Shown: piece by piece, positions 19,207-27,684 of the stretch
How positions within the stretch are numbered: position 1 is the first letter of the stretch
Layout: every line of letters begins with the position of its first letter
Assembly (NCBI GenBank): GCA_014879845.1
Contig: JACSRI010000095.1
Location: 1-32,775 of the forward strand
Direction of reading: 5' to 3'
Length of the DNA stretch: 32,775 bases
From: Opitutaceae bacterium
GTDB taxonomy: Bacteria; Verrucomicrobiota; Verrucomicrobiia; Opitutales; Opitutaceae
The notes under the pieces: generated by a model
Told to the model about the DNA's origin: nothing
Seen by the model: the letters and a program-made list of their open reading frames with translations, nothing else
Databases searched by the model: none
Translations under genes and position numbers: made by a program

Positions 19207-20711
19207 GGCGCAGCCACGGCCTCCCCTGCCGCGCCCAGCACCAGACGCACGTACCCTTCCTGGTCAAGCACCTCGCGCGCCGTCTCAAAGGCAAGGTCCA
19301 TGAACGGCGCGGCCCCGAGACCGATCGCGAGCGAGAGCACCACCATCCCGCCGGTCACCGCCGCCATGCCGCGCCAGCGGCCGTCGTCGCGGCGCACGGG
19401 GACGGACGGATCCTCGGCCCAGAAGCTGGTGTTCCAGATCTTCAGCATGCTGAAGAGCGTCAGCACGCTCGCGACGAGCGACAGGACGACCAGCACCCAC
19501 TGACCCTGGCGCACGCCCTCGACCACGATCATGTATTTTCCCCAGAAACCCGACAGCGGCGGCAGGCCTGCCAGCGACAGTGCGGGCAGGAGGAAGAGCA
19601 GCCCGACCACCGGCATCGTGCGCCAGAGGTTGGCCGAGCGGTCGAGATCATCGCTGCGGTTGAGCACGCCGACCACGCCGCCCGCCATGAAGAGCGAACT
19701 CTTCACGATGATGTGGTGCACGATGTAGAACACCGCCGCCGCGACGGCGTATTCGGTGAAGAACCCGATCGCGAGCACCATGAAGCCGATCTGGCTGAGG
19801 ATGTGGAAGGAAAGGATCCCGCGGATGAAGTTGCGCGAGACCGCCCCGAGCACGCCGAGGATCATGGTCAGTCCGGCCAGCCAGGCCAACGCCGCGTGCA
19901 GGCCCGTGAGGTCGTGCGGCAGCAGTGTGCCGCAGGCGCGCAGCAGCACGTAGACACCGACCTTGGTCAACATGCCCGAGTAGAGCGCGGCGACTGGCGC
20001 CGGCAGGATCGGATAGGCGTTGGGGAGCCAGTAGTAGAGCGGGAAGACCCCGGCCTTGATGGCGAAGACGGTCAGCAGCAGCACCGCCCAGGCCATGACG
20101 CGCGGGTCTCCGCTCATCTCCACCGCGCGCGCGGCGATGCCGGCGAAGTTGAGCGTGCCGAACAACCCGTAGGCCAGGCCCGCCGCCCCGAGGAAGAGCG
20201 CACCGCCGACGAGGTTGACAGTGAGATAGGGCAACGCGTGCTTCACGTCGCGGTCATCGGCCTCGAGCGTGAGCAGCGCATAGGACGCGATCAACATGAC
20301 CTCGAACGCGACGAAGAGGTTGAAGAGGTCGGCCGTGGCGAAGGACAGCGAGATGCCCGCCACCAGGAACTGCACCAGCGGCAGGCGCAACGGATGTTCG
20401 AAACGCACCGGCTGCTGGGCGAATCCGTAGAGCATCGACGCGAGCGCCGTGATCGCACCGAGCGTGAGCATGATCGCCGAAAGGCGATCGACGATGATCG
20501 CGATGCCATAGGGCGCGGCCCAGCCGCCCACCCCGAGCACGGCCGGACCGTGCGTCCGCGCCGAGTCGACGAGCACGAGCGCGAGCACGAGCTGCGCGAG
20601 GCCGACGAGCGCGAAGGCGACGCGACGCGCCGTGCCGCACCGCCACCAGAACAGGCCGACCACGCCGGCCAGGGCCGGCACGATCACGGGCATGACCGCG
20701 AGGTTGTTCAT
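19203..20711 (-). CDS. mrpD: Mrp cation/proton antiporter subunit D
   Basis: A 502-residue proton-channel subunit homologous to complex I NuoM/NuoN. A conserved membrane Glu lies in VAFEVMLIASYALLTLEADD, a helix-embedded Lys in LLLTVFAIKAGVFPLYYWLP (about 212-231), and a second Lys-bearing helix in LYSGMLTKVGVYVLLRACG. HHIIVKSSLFMAGG and GLPPLSGFWGKYMIV are also family hallmarks. It has about 14 transmembrane helices. It overlaps both mrpC and mrpE by four bases. It conducts protons in exchange for Na+ handled with the other large subunit. Confidence 0.95.
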   Translation of the reverse strand: MNNLAVMPVIVPALAGVVGLFWWRCGTARRVAFALVGLAQLVLALVLVDSARTHGPAVLGVGGWAAPYGIAIIVDRLSAIMLTLGAITALASMLYGFAQQPVRFEHPLRLPLVQFLVAGISLSFATADLFNLFVAFEVMLIASYALLTLEADDRDVKHALPYLTVNLVGGALFLGAAGLAYGLFGTLNFAGIAARAVEMSGDPRVMAWAVLLLTVFAIKAGVFPLYYWLPNAYPILPAPVAALYSGMLTKVGVYVLLRACGTLLPHDLTGLHAALAWLAGLTMILGVLGAVSRNFIRGILSFHILSQIGFMVLAIGFFTEYAVAAAVFYIVHHIIVKSSLFMAGGVVGVLNRSDDLDRSANLWRTMPVVGLLFLLPALSLAGLPPLSGFWGKYMIVVEGVRQGQWVLVVLSLVASVLTLFSMLKIWNTSFWAEDPSVPVRRDDGRWRGMAAVTGGMVVLSLAIGLGAAPFMDLAFETAREVLDQEGYVRLVLGAAGEAVAAP

Positions 20712-21100
20712 CGCCCGGCCTCCTGTGTCGGAGCCTTGGGAGCTGCCGGTTCACGACCCGGCGCGTCGGCGAAGAGTTCCTCGGCATCCGCCGTGCCCTG
20801 GTCGAGAAAAGTCCGATACAGCAGCACCACGAGATACGCGATCACACCGAACCCGATCACGATCGCCGTGAGCACGAGCGCCTGTGGCAGCGGATCGACC
20901 GGCGGCAGACCACCCACTGCGTCGCCGACGATCGGCACCTTCCGCCCCCGTGGCTCGCCCGAGGCGAGCAGGACGAGCAGGTTGATGGCGTTGGAGAGCA
21001 GAACGAATCCAAAGAGGATCCGCACGAATCCCGGCTGCAGGATCAGGTAGACCGCCACGGCCACGAGGAGCCCGACGAGGATGCACGTCTCAATCAGCAT
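20708..21100 (-). CDS. mrpC: Mrp cation/proton antiporter subunit C
   Basis: 130 residues, a NuoK homologue with three helices. The ATG at 21100 is chosen because MLIETCILVGLLVAVAVYLI opens the first helix; the longer frame upstream gives an Arg-rich leader unlike any MrpC. GFVLLSNAINLLVLLASG and DPLPQALVLTAIVIGFGVIA are the family signatures (NuoK-like Glu replaced by Asn-type helix, second motif PQALVLTAIVI). It overlaps the end of the fused A-B gene by 11 bases and mrpD by four. Confidence 0.94.
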   Translation of the reverse strand: MLIETCILVGLLVAVAVYLILQPGFVRILFGFVLLSNAINLLVLLASGEPRGRKVPIVGDAVGGLPPVDPLPQALVLTAIVIGFGVIAYLVVLLYRTFLDQGTADAEELFADAPGREPAAPKAPTQEAGR

Positions 21101-24092
21101 GACGCACCCTCCTCGCGGTTTCGCCGGCCGCGGCGACCGGCCCCTCGATCGGCTCCTCCACGCTCGAGGCGTAGCGCCGCGTCTCCTCGCCCGAGAGCGC
21201 GCCGAGGCCATCAACTGAGCGCGCGAGCACGAAGACCAGCTTGCACGTCACGCCCACCACCACGAGGTACACGCCCACGTCGAAGACCAGCGGTGTGCCC
21301 ACGGCAAGATCGCCGATGAACGGGAGTTCCTTCAGCTTCCAGTTCCAGTGCTTGAGCAGCGGCTGCCCGAGCAGCACCGGCACGACCGCCGTCGCAAACG
21401 CGATCGCCAGACCCGTGGCCGCCACGCGCACCGGATCGGCCCGCAGGACGCGCTGCGCCCGCTCCACGCCATACGCCAGCGCGAGCAGGATGAACGACAG
21501 CCCCGACCCGACGCCGGCGATGAAACCGCCGCCCGGGACGTTGTGCCCGCGCCACAGCAGATAGAGCGCGAAGATGTTGATGAGGAAAAACAGGATCGCC
21601 GCCACCGTGCGGAAGATGATCGAGCGATCGCCCGTGATCCCCGCGCCGGATGGGGCCGCGACGACAGCCTCGCCGCCGCGTGCGATCGTCGGAGTCCCCG
21701 CGTTCGCCGCATCATCCATCCCGGCTTCGCCCGGCAGCGCACCGCGCGTGTCAGTCGGACGCCTGTGCCGAGTCAACAAGCCCAGCACGCCGAGCGTCGC
21801 GATGCCCAGCACCGTGACCTCAAGCAGCGTGTCGAAACCGCGGAAGTCGACGAGGATGGTGTTCACCGCATTGGTGCCCTTCGCGAGCGGGAGCGAGTTG
21901 GCCAGGTAGAACTGCCCGGCCGGATCACCGTGCCGCTCCGAGACGACCGCGAACGCGAGCACGGTCACGACGATGCCCGCGCCCGCCGCCAGCGCCACAT
22001 GGAGCACGCGCCGGGCCGGGCGCACCGCGCGGCGCTGTTCGCCCGCCTCGACCGAGCGCGGGAAACGCGCGAGCAGCAGCATGACAAAAACAAGCGTGGC
22101 GGCCTCGATGAGGATCTGCGTGAGCGCGAGATCCGGCGCGCGAAAGAGCACAAACAGGAAGGTGACGAGAAAGCCCACGATCGAGAGCGCGATCAATTGC
22201 CCCGACCAGCGCGGGAGCGCGAGCACCAGGGCCATCGCCACGACGATGAGTCCGCCGACAAAAGCCCGCAGCGGGTCCACCGGCGCCTGCGCGGCCTTCT
22301 CGACGAAAGCGCCGAAGAGCCCCCCTTGCCACAGCGCAGCGCCCAGCGCCACGACGACGAAGCCGAACAGGATTGGCAGAAAGTCCGCCGGGCGGTCGGC
22401 ACGCAGCAGCGCGGTCACGCGCTTGGCCACCTTGGGCAATGCCGCCACCGCCGCCTCGAAGCCGCGGTCAAAGCGCATCCAACCCGGCACGACAGCCGCG
22501 CGCCAGTCGGTCGCGCGCATCAGCGCGTAGACTGCGGCTCCCGAGGCCACGATCGCGAGGCTGAGCACGAACTCGCGCGTCACGCCGTGCCAGAGGTGCA
22601 GGTCCGTGATGTCCGGCAGGTGCAGCCCCGGCACGCTCAGCGTTCGCAGCGCCGGCGTCATGAGCCCCGGTGCCAGGCCGAACACGAGGCAGCCGACCGC
22701 GAGGATCGTCGGCGGCACTTGGATCAACCACCCGGGCCGATGAAACTCCTCCGCCATGCGGCCCGGCATTTTCCCCGGAAACACATCGAGCCACAGTCGC
22801 AGGCAGAACGCGACCTTCAGCGCCGAGGCCAGCGCCACCGCCACGAGCGGGAACCAATTGATGAACTCATCACCGCCCCAGTAATCGAACTTCTCCTTGA
22901 GCATGTATTCCTTGCTCACGAAGCCGATCGTGCCGGGCAGTCCCGCCATCGTCGCGGTCGCGACCAGGGCGATGGTGGCGAGAAAAGGCGCCTTGCGTCC
23001 GAGCCCCGCGAGTTCGCGCACATCGCGCGTGCCGGTGCAGTGATCGATGATGCCGGCCACCATGAAAAGGCAGCCCTTGTAGAACACGTGGTTGGCCACG
23101 TGCATGAGGTCGTAGTGGACGCCCTCGCGCGAACCGATGCCGTAGAAGCCAATGAGAAAACCCAGCTGGCTCACGGTCGAGTATGCGAGGATCGCCTTGA
23201 GGTCGGTCGCGCACAGCGCCATCCACGCGCCGAGGATGAGCGTGGTGAAACCCGCCGTGACGAGGAGCGGCGTCCACAACTCGACCTCGCGAAACACCGG
23301 GAAGAGCCGTGCGACGAGGAAGACGCCGAGCTTTACCATCGTGGCCGAGTGCAGGTAGGCGCTCACCGGCGTGGGCGCGGCCATCGCGTTCGGCAGCCAG
23401 AAGTGGAAGGGAAACTGCGCCGACTTGCCGAAGGCCCCCACCGCCACGAGCACGAAGGCCACGGTCACCGAGGGGCTTGACGCGTCCAGATGGCCGCCGG
23501 CCATCAGCTCCGAAATGCGCCACGTCCCCGCCTCGAGGCCGGTCAGGATCAACCCGGCCATGAGCACGAGCCCGGTGATACCCGTGGTCAGCAGCGCCAT
23601 CCGCGCGCCGGCGCGCGAGACGGCCTCACCGTGCAGGAATCCGATGAGCAGGAACGACGCGATGCCCGTCAGCTCCCAGAAGACGAAGAGCAGGAGCACA
23701 TGGTCGGAAAACACCGTGCCCAGCATCGCCGCCATGAAGAGCGCGAGGTAGGCGTAGAAGCGCCCGTGGTGCTCATAGTGGTCGTCGAGATAACCCGCGG
23801 CATAGAGCACGATGAGCGCGCCCATGCCCGAGACGACCAGGCCGAAGAAGAGCGAGAGTCCGTCCGCCAGCAGGTCGATGCCGAGCCCGAGCGCCGGTAT
23901 CCACGGCAAGGATGCCGTGCGCTGGGCCATCGGCTCCTGTCCCGCGGCGGCCAGCGCGACGCATGCGAGCGAGGTCAGCGCGATGGCCAGCGCCGGCCAG
24001 CAGGTGTGGCGGCCGAGCCAGCGACCCGCCACCGCCAGCAGAGGAGCGCCGAGCAAAGGCACGGCCATGGCGGTGAGGAGGAGCGGCATCAT
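21090..24092 (-). CDS. mrpA: Fused Mrp cation/proton antiporter subunits A and B
   Basis: 1000 residues from ATG 24092 (an adjacent ATG at 24089 is equally possible). The first two thirds are a NuoL-like channel: the Glu-bearing helix LLLFVFWELTGIASFLLIGF, the Lys-bearing VAVGAFGKSAQFPFHFWLPN, SAYLHSATMVKLGVFLVARL, and HVANHVFYKGCLFMVAGIID. The region with RAPDLALTQILIEAATLVFV is the MrpA C-terminal NuoJ-like part. The last part (about 830-960), IIFRTVAAILFFLINIFALY followed by HNVPGGGFIAGVGSGL and GVYLVVVGVTCKLVFVLARS, is MrpB. Fusion of A and B defines group-2 Mrp operons. It heads the A-C-D-E-F-G operon and lies 107 bases after the other antiporter gene. Confidence 0.95.
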   Translation of the reverse strand: MMPLLLTAMAVPLLGAPLLAVAGRWLGRHTCWPALAIALTSLACVALAAAGQEPMAQRTASLPWIPALGLGIDLLADGLSLFFGLVVSGMGALIVLYAAGYLDDHYEHHGRFYAYLALFMAAMLGTVFSDHVLLLFVFWELTGIASFLLIGFLHGEAVSRAGARMALLTTGITGLVLMAGLILTGLEAGTWRISELMAGGHLDASSPSVTVAFVLVAVGAFGKSAQFPFHFWLPNAMAAPTPVSAYLHSATMVKLGVFLVARLFPVFREVELWTPLLVTAGFTTLILGAWMALCATDLKAILAYSTVSQLGFLIGFYGIGSREGVHYDLMHVANHVFYKGCLFMVAGIIDHCTGTRDVRELAGLGRKAPFLATIALVATATMAGLPGTIGFVSKEYMLKEKFDYWGGDEFINWFPLVAVALASALKVAFCLRLWLDVFPGKMPGRMAEEFHRPGWLIQVPPTILAVGCLVFGLAPGLMTPALRTLSVPGLHLPDITDLHLWHGVTREFVLSLAIVASGAAVYALMRATDWRAAVVPGWMRFDRGFEAAVAALPKVAKRVTALLRADRPADFLPILFGFVVVALGAALWQGGLFGAFVEKAAQAPVDPLRAFVGGLIVVAMALVLALPRWSGQLIALSIVGFLVTFLFVLFRAPDLALTQILIEAATLVFVMLLLARFPRSVEAGEQRRAVRPARRVLHVALAAGAGIVVTVLAFAVVSERHGDPAGQFYLANSLPLAKGTNAVNTILVDFRGFDTLLEVTVLGIATLGVLGLLTRHRRPTDTRGALPGEAGMDDAANAGTPTIARGGEAVVAAPSGAGITGDRSIIFRTVAAILFFLINIFALYLLWRGHNVPGGGFIAGVGSGLSFILLALAYGVERAQRVLRADPVRVAATGLAIAFATAVVPVLLGQPLLKHWNWKLKELPFIGDLAVGTPLVFDVGVYLVVVGVTCKLVFVLARSVDGLGALSGEETRRYASSVEEPIEGPVAAAGETARRVRHAD

Positions 24093-24199
24093 CGGCTGGC
24101 CCCCATGGTATGCAGCAGCCGGCCAAGTCAACCGCCTCCGGCCGATTGCAGCGCGCGTCACTCACGCCATCAGCGCCGCGCACGACGGCGCGACCGCCG

Positions 24200-25777
24200 T
24201 CAAGGCAGCAGCATGAACGCGAAGCCGAGGATCACCGTGGGCACGAGCGCGCCGAGGAACAGGCCCAGCGGCGACACGCCACCTTCGAAAAAGCGCTGCA
24301 GGATCGACTGGCCCGCGGGATTGGGGGCGTTGGCGATGACTGTGAGGCCGCCGCCAGTCACGGCGCCGGCGACGACGGCATACTTCATCTCCGGCGTGAA
24401 CCCGGGCACGAGCGACGCCAGGTAAGTGATGGCCGCGTTGTCGTTGAAGGCTGTCAGCACCGTGGCCCCGAGCATGAGCGGGAGCGTCGACAAGCTGCCG
24501 AGCACCGGCTCGATCCACCACTGCTGCAGCCCGCCGTGGATCACCAATCCGGCGAGGAAGAAGCCGACGAGCAGCGCAGGCTTCAGTTTCACGTCCTCCT
24601 GGTGGTGAAAAGTCGTGGTGACGAAGGCCAGGAAGAAGAGGAAACCGCCGATGAAGAGCGACGGGTAGTGTGCGGTGAGCACCGTCCAGGCCATGAAGGC
24701 GAGATGCACGGCCGTGACCCACACCGGCACGGGCCAGTCGTGTTCCTGCCAAGGAGTCTCGCCGCCGTCCGCCTCGCGGCGCACCGGCACCGCCCGATGT
24801 GCAGCCAGCGCGCGCAGTTCGCGCCGAAACCAGACGAAATAGAGGACGTTGCACACGAGGATGCCGACCACGGCCTTCCAGCCGAGATTCATGAACATGA
24901 ACCCCAGGCCCCACTGCCACTTTGCCGCCACCATCAGCACGGGCGGCGCCGCGAAATGGGTGAGCGTGCCGCCGACCGACACGTTGACGAAGAGCAGGCC
25001 CAGGGTCGCATACTTGAGCGCGCGCCCAGGGTGATATTCGAAGAAACGACGCGCGAGGAGCAGCGCGGAGATGGTCATCGCGGCCGGCTCGGTGATGAAC
25101 GAGCCCAGCACGGGTCCGACCGTCAGGATGGAAAACCACCAGGCCGCCGGCGTGCTGCCACCCAGTCGCGCGAAGCGGGCCATGACCTGCTCCGCGAGGC
25201 GCACGACCGGTCGCGTCGCCGCGATGGTCATGATCACGACGACAAACAGCGGTTCGGTGAAGTTGACGCCAAACCCGACATACTCCTCGGCCGTGTGAAA
25301 ATCGTGCGTGATCGTGATCGCCACGATCAGCGGGATCACCCACAGGCCAAAAATCGCCTCCACCTCGCCGAGGAGGTGCAGCACCTCGGCCTTGAAGCAG
25401 ACGGCATCTTCCTTGAACGGCCGGCCCTCGCGCCGGGCCCGGTCGCGCTCCGCAGCCTGCCGCTCCTCATGCGCGTGATGGGCCTTGTGGGCGATCGCCC
25501 GGATCGGCCCGGCGCAGAAAGTGTGGATGATCGCGCACAGGAAAAGGAGCGACGCCACGAGGTTGAAGGGCTGCTCCTCGATGCGGTGCCGGAGCACTTC
25601 GCCCAGCGCCATGCCCGACTCTTCCGCCACGTAGGACTCGAGCGGTGCAGGGAAGCCGGCGGCAGCCTCGTCGCCCTTCGCCCCCGCGGCCCGGGTCGCG
25701 ACCGCGGAAGAAAACCACGCGGAGAGAACCACGAGGACCAACAGAAGGTGACGGCCGATGGTGTTCGCCCAAAGCAT
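24200..25777 (-). CDS. Putative Na+/H+ antiporter (PF07399-type)
   Basis: 525 residues from ATG 25777; a GTG two codons upstream is also possible. It belongs to the ion-transporter-like family annotated as putative Na+/H+ antiporter. The N-terminal hydrophobic signal (LLLVLVVLSAWFSSAVATRA) is followed by a roughly 60-residue extracytoplasmic segment, and there are about 11 further helices. Conserved polar helix breaks include GSFITEPAAMTISALLLARR, FVNVSVGGTLTHFAAPPVLM, LTAFNDNAAITYLASLVPGF and VIANAPNPAGQS; these resemble the ion-binding pairs of NhaD/CitM-type carriers. A charged cytoplasmic loop (EERQAAERDRARREG) follows the second helix. It lies upstream of and co-directional with the Mrp operon and may be co-transcribed, giving two mechanistically different antiporters under one control. 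Transport specificity is inferred. Confidence 0.82.
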   Translation of the reverse strand: MLWANTIGRHLLLVLVVLSAWFSSAVATRAAGAKGDEAAAGFPAPLESYVAEESGMALGEVLRHRIEEQPFNLVASLLFLCAIIHTFCAGPIRAIAHKAHHAHEERQAAERDRARREGRPFKEDAVCFKAEVLHLLGEVEAIFGLWVIPLIVAITITHDFHTAEEYVGFGVNFTEPLFVVVIMTIAATRPVVRLAEQVMARFARLGGSTPAAWWFSILTVGPVLGSFITEPAAMTISALLLARRFFEYHPGRALKYATLGLLFVNVSVGGTLTHFAAPPVLMVAAKWQWGLGFMFMNLGWKAVVGILVCNVLYFVWFRRELRALAAHRAVPVRREADGGETPWQEHDWPVPVWVTAVHLAFMAWTVLTAHYPSLFIGGFLFFLAFVTTTFHHQEDVKLKPALLVGFFLAGLVIHGGLQQWWIEPVLGSLSTLPLMLGATVLTAFNDNAAITYLASLVPGFTPEMKYAVVAGAVTGGGLTVIANAPNPAGQSILQRFFEGGVSPLGLFLGALVPTVILGFAFMLLP

Positions 25778-26149
25778 ACGCACGCCCGTCGTTGTCAGAG
25801 GATTCCCGCCTGCGGCAAGCGCAAGGTCGCGTGGCCGTGCGATTTATCGCACGGCGCGAATCACGCGGCGATTGGATTAGGGCGTGTTCTCAACCCGACG
25901 CTTGGTCCCCGGACTGCCAGAGCTGCGACACGAGGTGTTGGCGTTCCTTGGAGGGCCGCGCTCCCGCGCGGCCGCGCACACAGCGACGCGTCCGCACGTC
26001 GCCCGGTGACCCAACGCCGCTCGTGCGCGCGGCGGTGCGGCAGCACCACCCTCCACGCTGGCGCCGCGATCGCCGGCTGGGAGGGCCCGCGGCTCACTAC
26101 TTGCCAACGAGCCGCGACTTTGCTGCGCTCCGCCCCTTTCCATCCAGCC
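25778..26149. other. Divergent intergenic region with two palindromes
   Basis: These 372 bases separate the divergent antiporter and DUF1015 genes and must hold both promoters; I cannot assign -35/-10 elements. It contains a perfect 9-base-pair hairpin ccgtgcgat-tt-atcgcacgg (25835-25854), a REP-like hairpin (next entry), and a looser stem cgcggctc/gagccgcg just upstream of the DUF1015 start. No credible gene is seen. Confidence 0.6.
25949..25975 (+). repeat. Third copy of the GGAGGGC-type REP-like hairpin
   Basis: The sequence GGAGGGCCGCGCTCCCGC followed by GCGGCCGCG shares the head GGAGGGC, the central GCTCC and the tail GCCGCG with the two units at the dnaE2 5' end. The stem is ggccgcg/cgcggcc with a six-base loop. 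It is a single copy here, in contrast to the inverted pair near 3100. Confidence 0.6.
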
Positions 26150-27367
26150 ATGCGCATCCGTTCCTACCGCGCCCTGCGTCCCGTTCCCGCACTCGCCAGC
26201 CGCATCGCGTCGCTGCCCTACGACGTGGTCTCCACGGCCGAGAGCCGCGCCCTCGTCGCGGGCAATCCCGACAGCATGCTGCGCATCGCGCGCTCCGACC
26301 TCGAATTCCCGGACGACACGGACCCGTATTCGGAACCCGTTTACGCCAAGGCCAAGACCAACTGGGACCGACTCGTGCGCGAGCAGCGCCTGGTCAAGGA
26401 GGACGCCGCCTCGCTCTATGTCTACCGCCAGCAGATGGGCCAGCACGTGCAGACCGGCGTGGCCGCGCTCTGCCATGTCGACGACTACGACGCCGGCCTG
26501 ATCAAGAAGCACGAGAAGACACGCAAGGACAAGGAGGACGACCGCGTCCGCCACACGAGCACGCTCTCCGCCAATCCGGGCCCGGTGTTCCTGACCTACC
26601 GCGGTCAGGCCGCGATCGATGCGCTCGTCACCCAGGCCACCGCCGGCGCGCCGCTCATCGACTTCACCGCGCACACTGGCGTGCGGCACAGCATCTGGCG
26701 CATCGCCGCGCCCGCGGCGCTCGTCGCCGCCTTCGCCGCCGTGCCCTGCACGTATATCGCCGACGGCCACCACCGCGCCGCCAGCGCCGCGCGCGTCGCC
26801 CGCGAGCGCCGGGCCGCCAATCCGCAGCACACCGGCACGGAGGACTACAACTGGTTCCTCACCGTCCTCTTCCCCGCCGAGCAACTGCGCATCCTTCCCT
26901 ACAACCGCCTCGTCGTGGACCTCAACGGTCGCACCTCGGCTCAGTTTCTCGCCGAGCTTGGCAAGGCCGGCGTGGTCAGCGTCGAATCGACTTCCGAGCC
27001 AGCGGCGCCTGGTGATGTGCGTGTCTATCTCGACGGACGCTGGCACGGACTCTCGCTCACGCCCGCGGCCGACGCCGACCCGGTCTCGCGGCTCGACGTG
27101 AGCCTGCTGCAAGATCGAGTGCTCGCGCCGATGCTCGCCATCGACGATCCGCGCACGAGCAAGCGCATCGATTTCGTCGGCGGCATCCGCGGCACGAAGT
27201 TCCTCGAGGACGCCGTCAACGCCGGCCGCGCCAAGGTCGCGTTCTCCCTGCATGCGGTCACGATCGAGCAGCTCATGGACATCGCCGACGCGGGCCAGAT
27301 CATGCCGCCGAAGAGCACGTGGTTCGAGCCCAAACTCCTCGACGGCCTCTTCATGCACACGTTCTGA
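26150..27367 (+). CDS. DUF1015 family protein (COG4198)
   Basis: A 405-residue cytoplasmic protein of the DUF1015 family, whose biochemical role is not established to my knowledge. Family features are the N-terminal RALRPVPALASRIASLPYDV, YVYRQQMGQHVQTGVAALCH, KKHEKTRKDKEDDRVRHTST (about 121-140), the YIADGHHRAASAARVARER motif (about 202-220) with its conserved Asp-Gly-His-His, DYNWFLTVLFPAEQLRILPY, and the C-terminal IMPPKSTWFEPKLLDGLF. The ATG 26150 start gives the standard beginning. In many genomes this family sits beside serA/serC of serine biosynthesis; that context is absent here. There is no signal peptide or membrane segment. The DGHHR motif suggests a nucleotide- or metal-dependent catalytic site, but this is inference. 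Confidence 0.88.
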   Translation: MRIRSYRALRPVPALASRIASLPYDVVSTAESRALVAGNPDSMLRIARSDLEFPDDTDPYSEPVYAKAKTNWDRLVREQRLVKEDAASLYVYRQQMGQHVQTGVAALCHVDDYDAGLIKKHEKTRKDKEDDRVRHTSTLSANPGPVFLTYRGQAAIDALVTQATAGAPLIDFTAHTGVRHSIWRIAAPAALVAAFAAVPCTYIADGHHRAASAARVARERRAANPQHTGTEDYNWFLTVLFPAEQLRILPYNRLVVDLNGRTSAQFLAELGKAGVVSVESTSEPAAPGDVRVYLDGRWHGLSLTPAADADPVSRLDVSLLQDRVLAPMLAIDDPRTSKRIDFVGGIRGTKFLEDAVNAGRAKVAFSLHAVTIEQLMDIADAGQIMPPKSTWFEPKLLDGLFMHTF

Positions 27368-27409
27368 TCGTGCCTCGCCCTCCGGGCTTGGCGGCATGAG
27401 CGCGGACGG

Positions 27410-27431
27410 TCACGCCGAGGCATCGGCGTGA
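27410..27431 (+). terminator. Terminator-like hairpin after the DUF1015 gene
   Basis: A perfect 9-base-pair stem, tcacgccga-ggca-tcggcgtga, starts 43 bases after the stop codon. No T tract follows (gattcccgc), so it would be an atypical intrinsic terminator or a message-stabilising stem. Confidence 0.4.
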
Positions 27432-27588
27432 GATTCCCGCATTCACACAAGGTTATGGCAGGCGCCTCTCTGCGGCCGCAGGCCTGAGACCAACGAGCCC
27501 AGCGAGTGAAAATCGGAGCGAGCCTCGAGGCGGATTGCCTCCCGAGCCGCATGAACGCCCGCGGTTCCGTCGGTCTTTGTCGCCCGGC

Positions 27589-27602
27589 TTGACCGGGGTC
27601 AA
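27589..27602. promoter_or_regulatory. Perfect Crp/Fnr-type operator, TTGAC-N4-GTCAA
   Basis: The 14-base string TTGAC-CGGG-GTCAA is fully palindromic and fits the general Crp/Fnr superfamily pattern (Fnr TTGAT-N4-ATCAA; nitric-oxide regulators of the Dnr/NnrR type tolerate C/G at the inner positions). Its centre is about 89 bases before the cytochrome ATG; if it acts as a class II activator site (centre near -41.5), transcription would begin near 27637 with a leader of about 48 bases. The -10 region cannot be recognised by eye. Confidence 0.6.
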
Positions 27603-27684
27603 ATTCCGCCGCGAAAACACTCTCCCGGGCGATGTGAATCGGTAGCGTGGCGGTGGCCTACCCCGCCCGGATCGACTTATCGCC

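Larger units (their letters stand above)
27368..27684. other. Intergenic region upstream of the multiheme cytochrome gene
   Basis: 317 bases without a credible gene. It holds a terminator-like hairpin after DUF1015 and a perfect Crp/Fnr-type palindrome, both listed separately, leaving about 80 bases to the cytochrome start as promoter and leader. The middle portion (about 27450-27560) is rich in short GC stems but I recognise no riboswitch or RNA family. Confidence 0.6.

Noticed and set aside
24110-26149. Upstream extension of the DUF1015 frame across the antiporter gene
   Set aside because: It is antisense to a convincing membrane protein; the family start coincides with ATG 26150.
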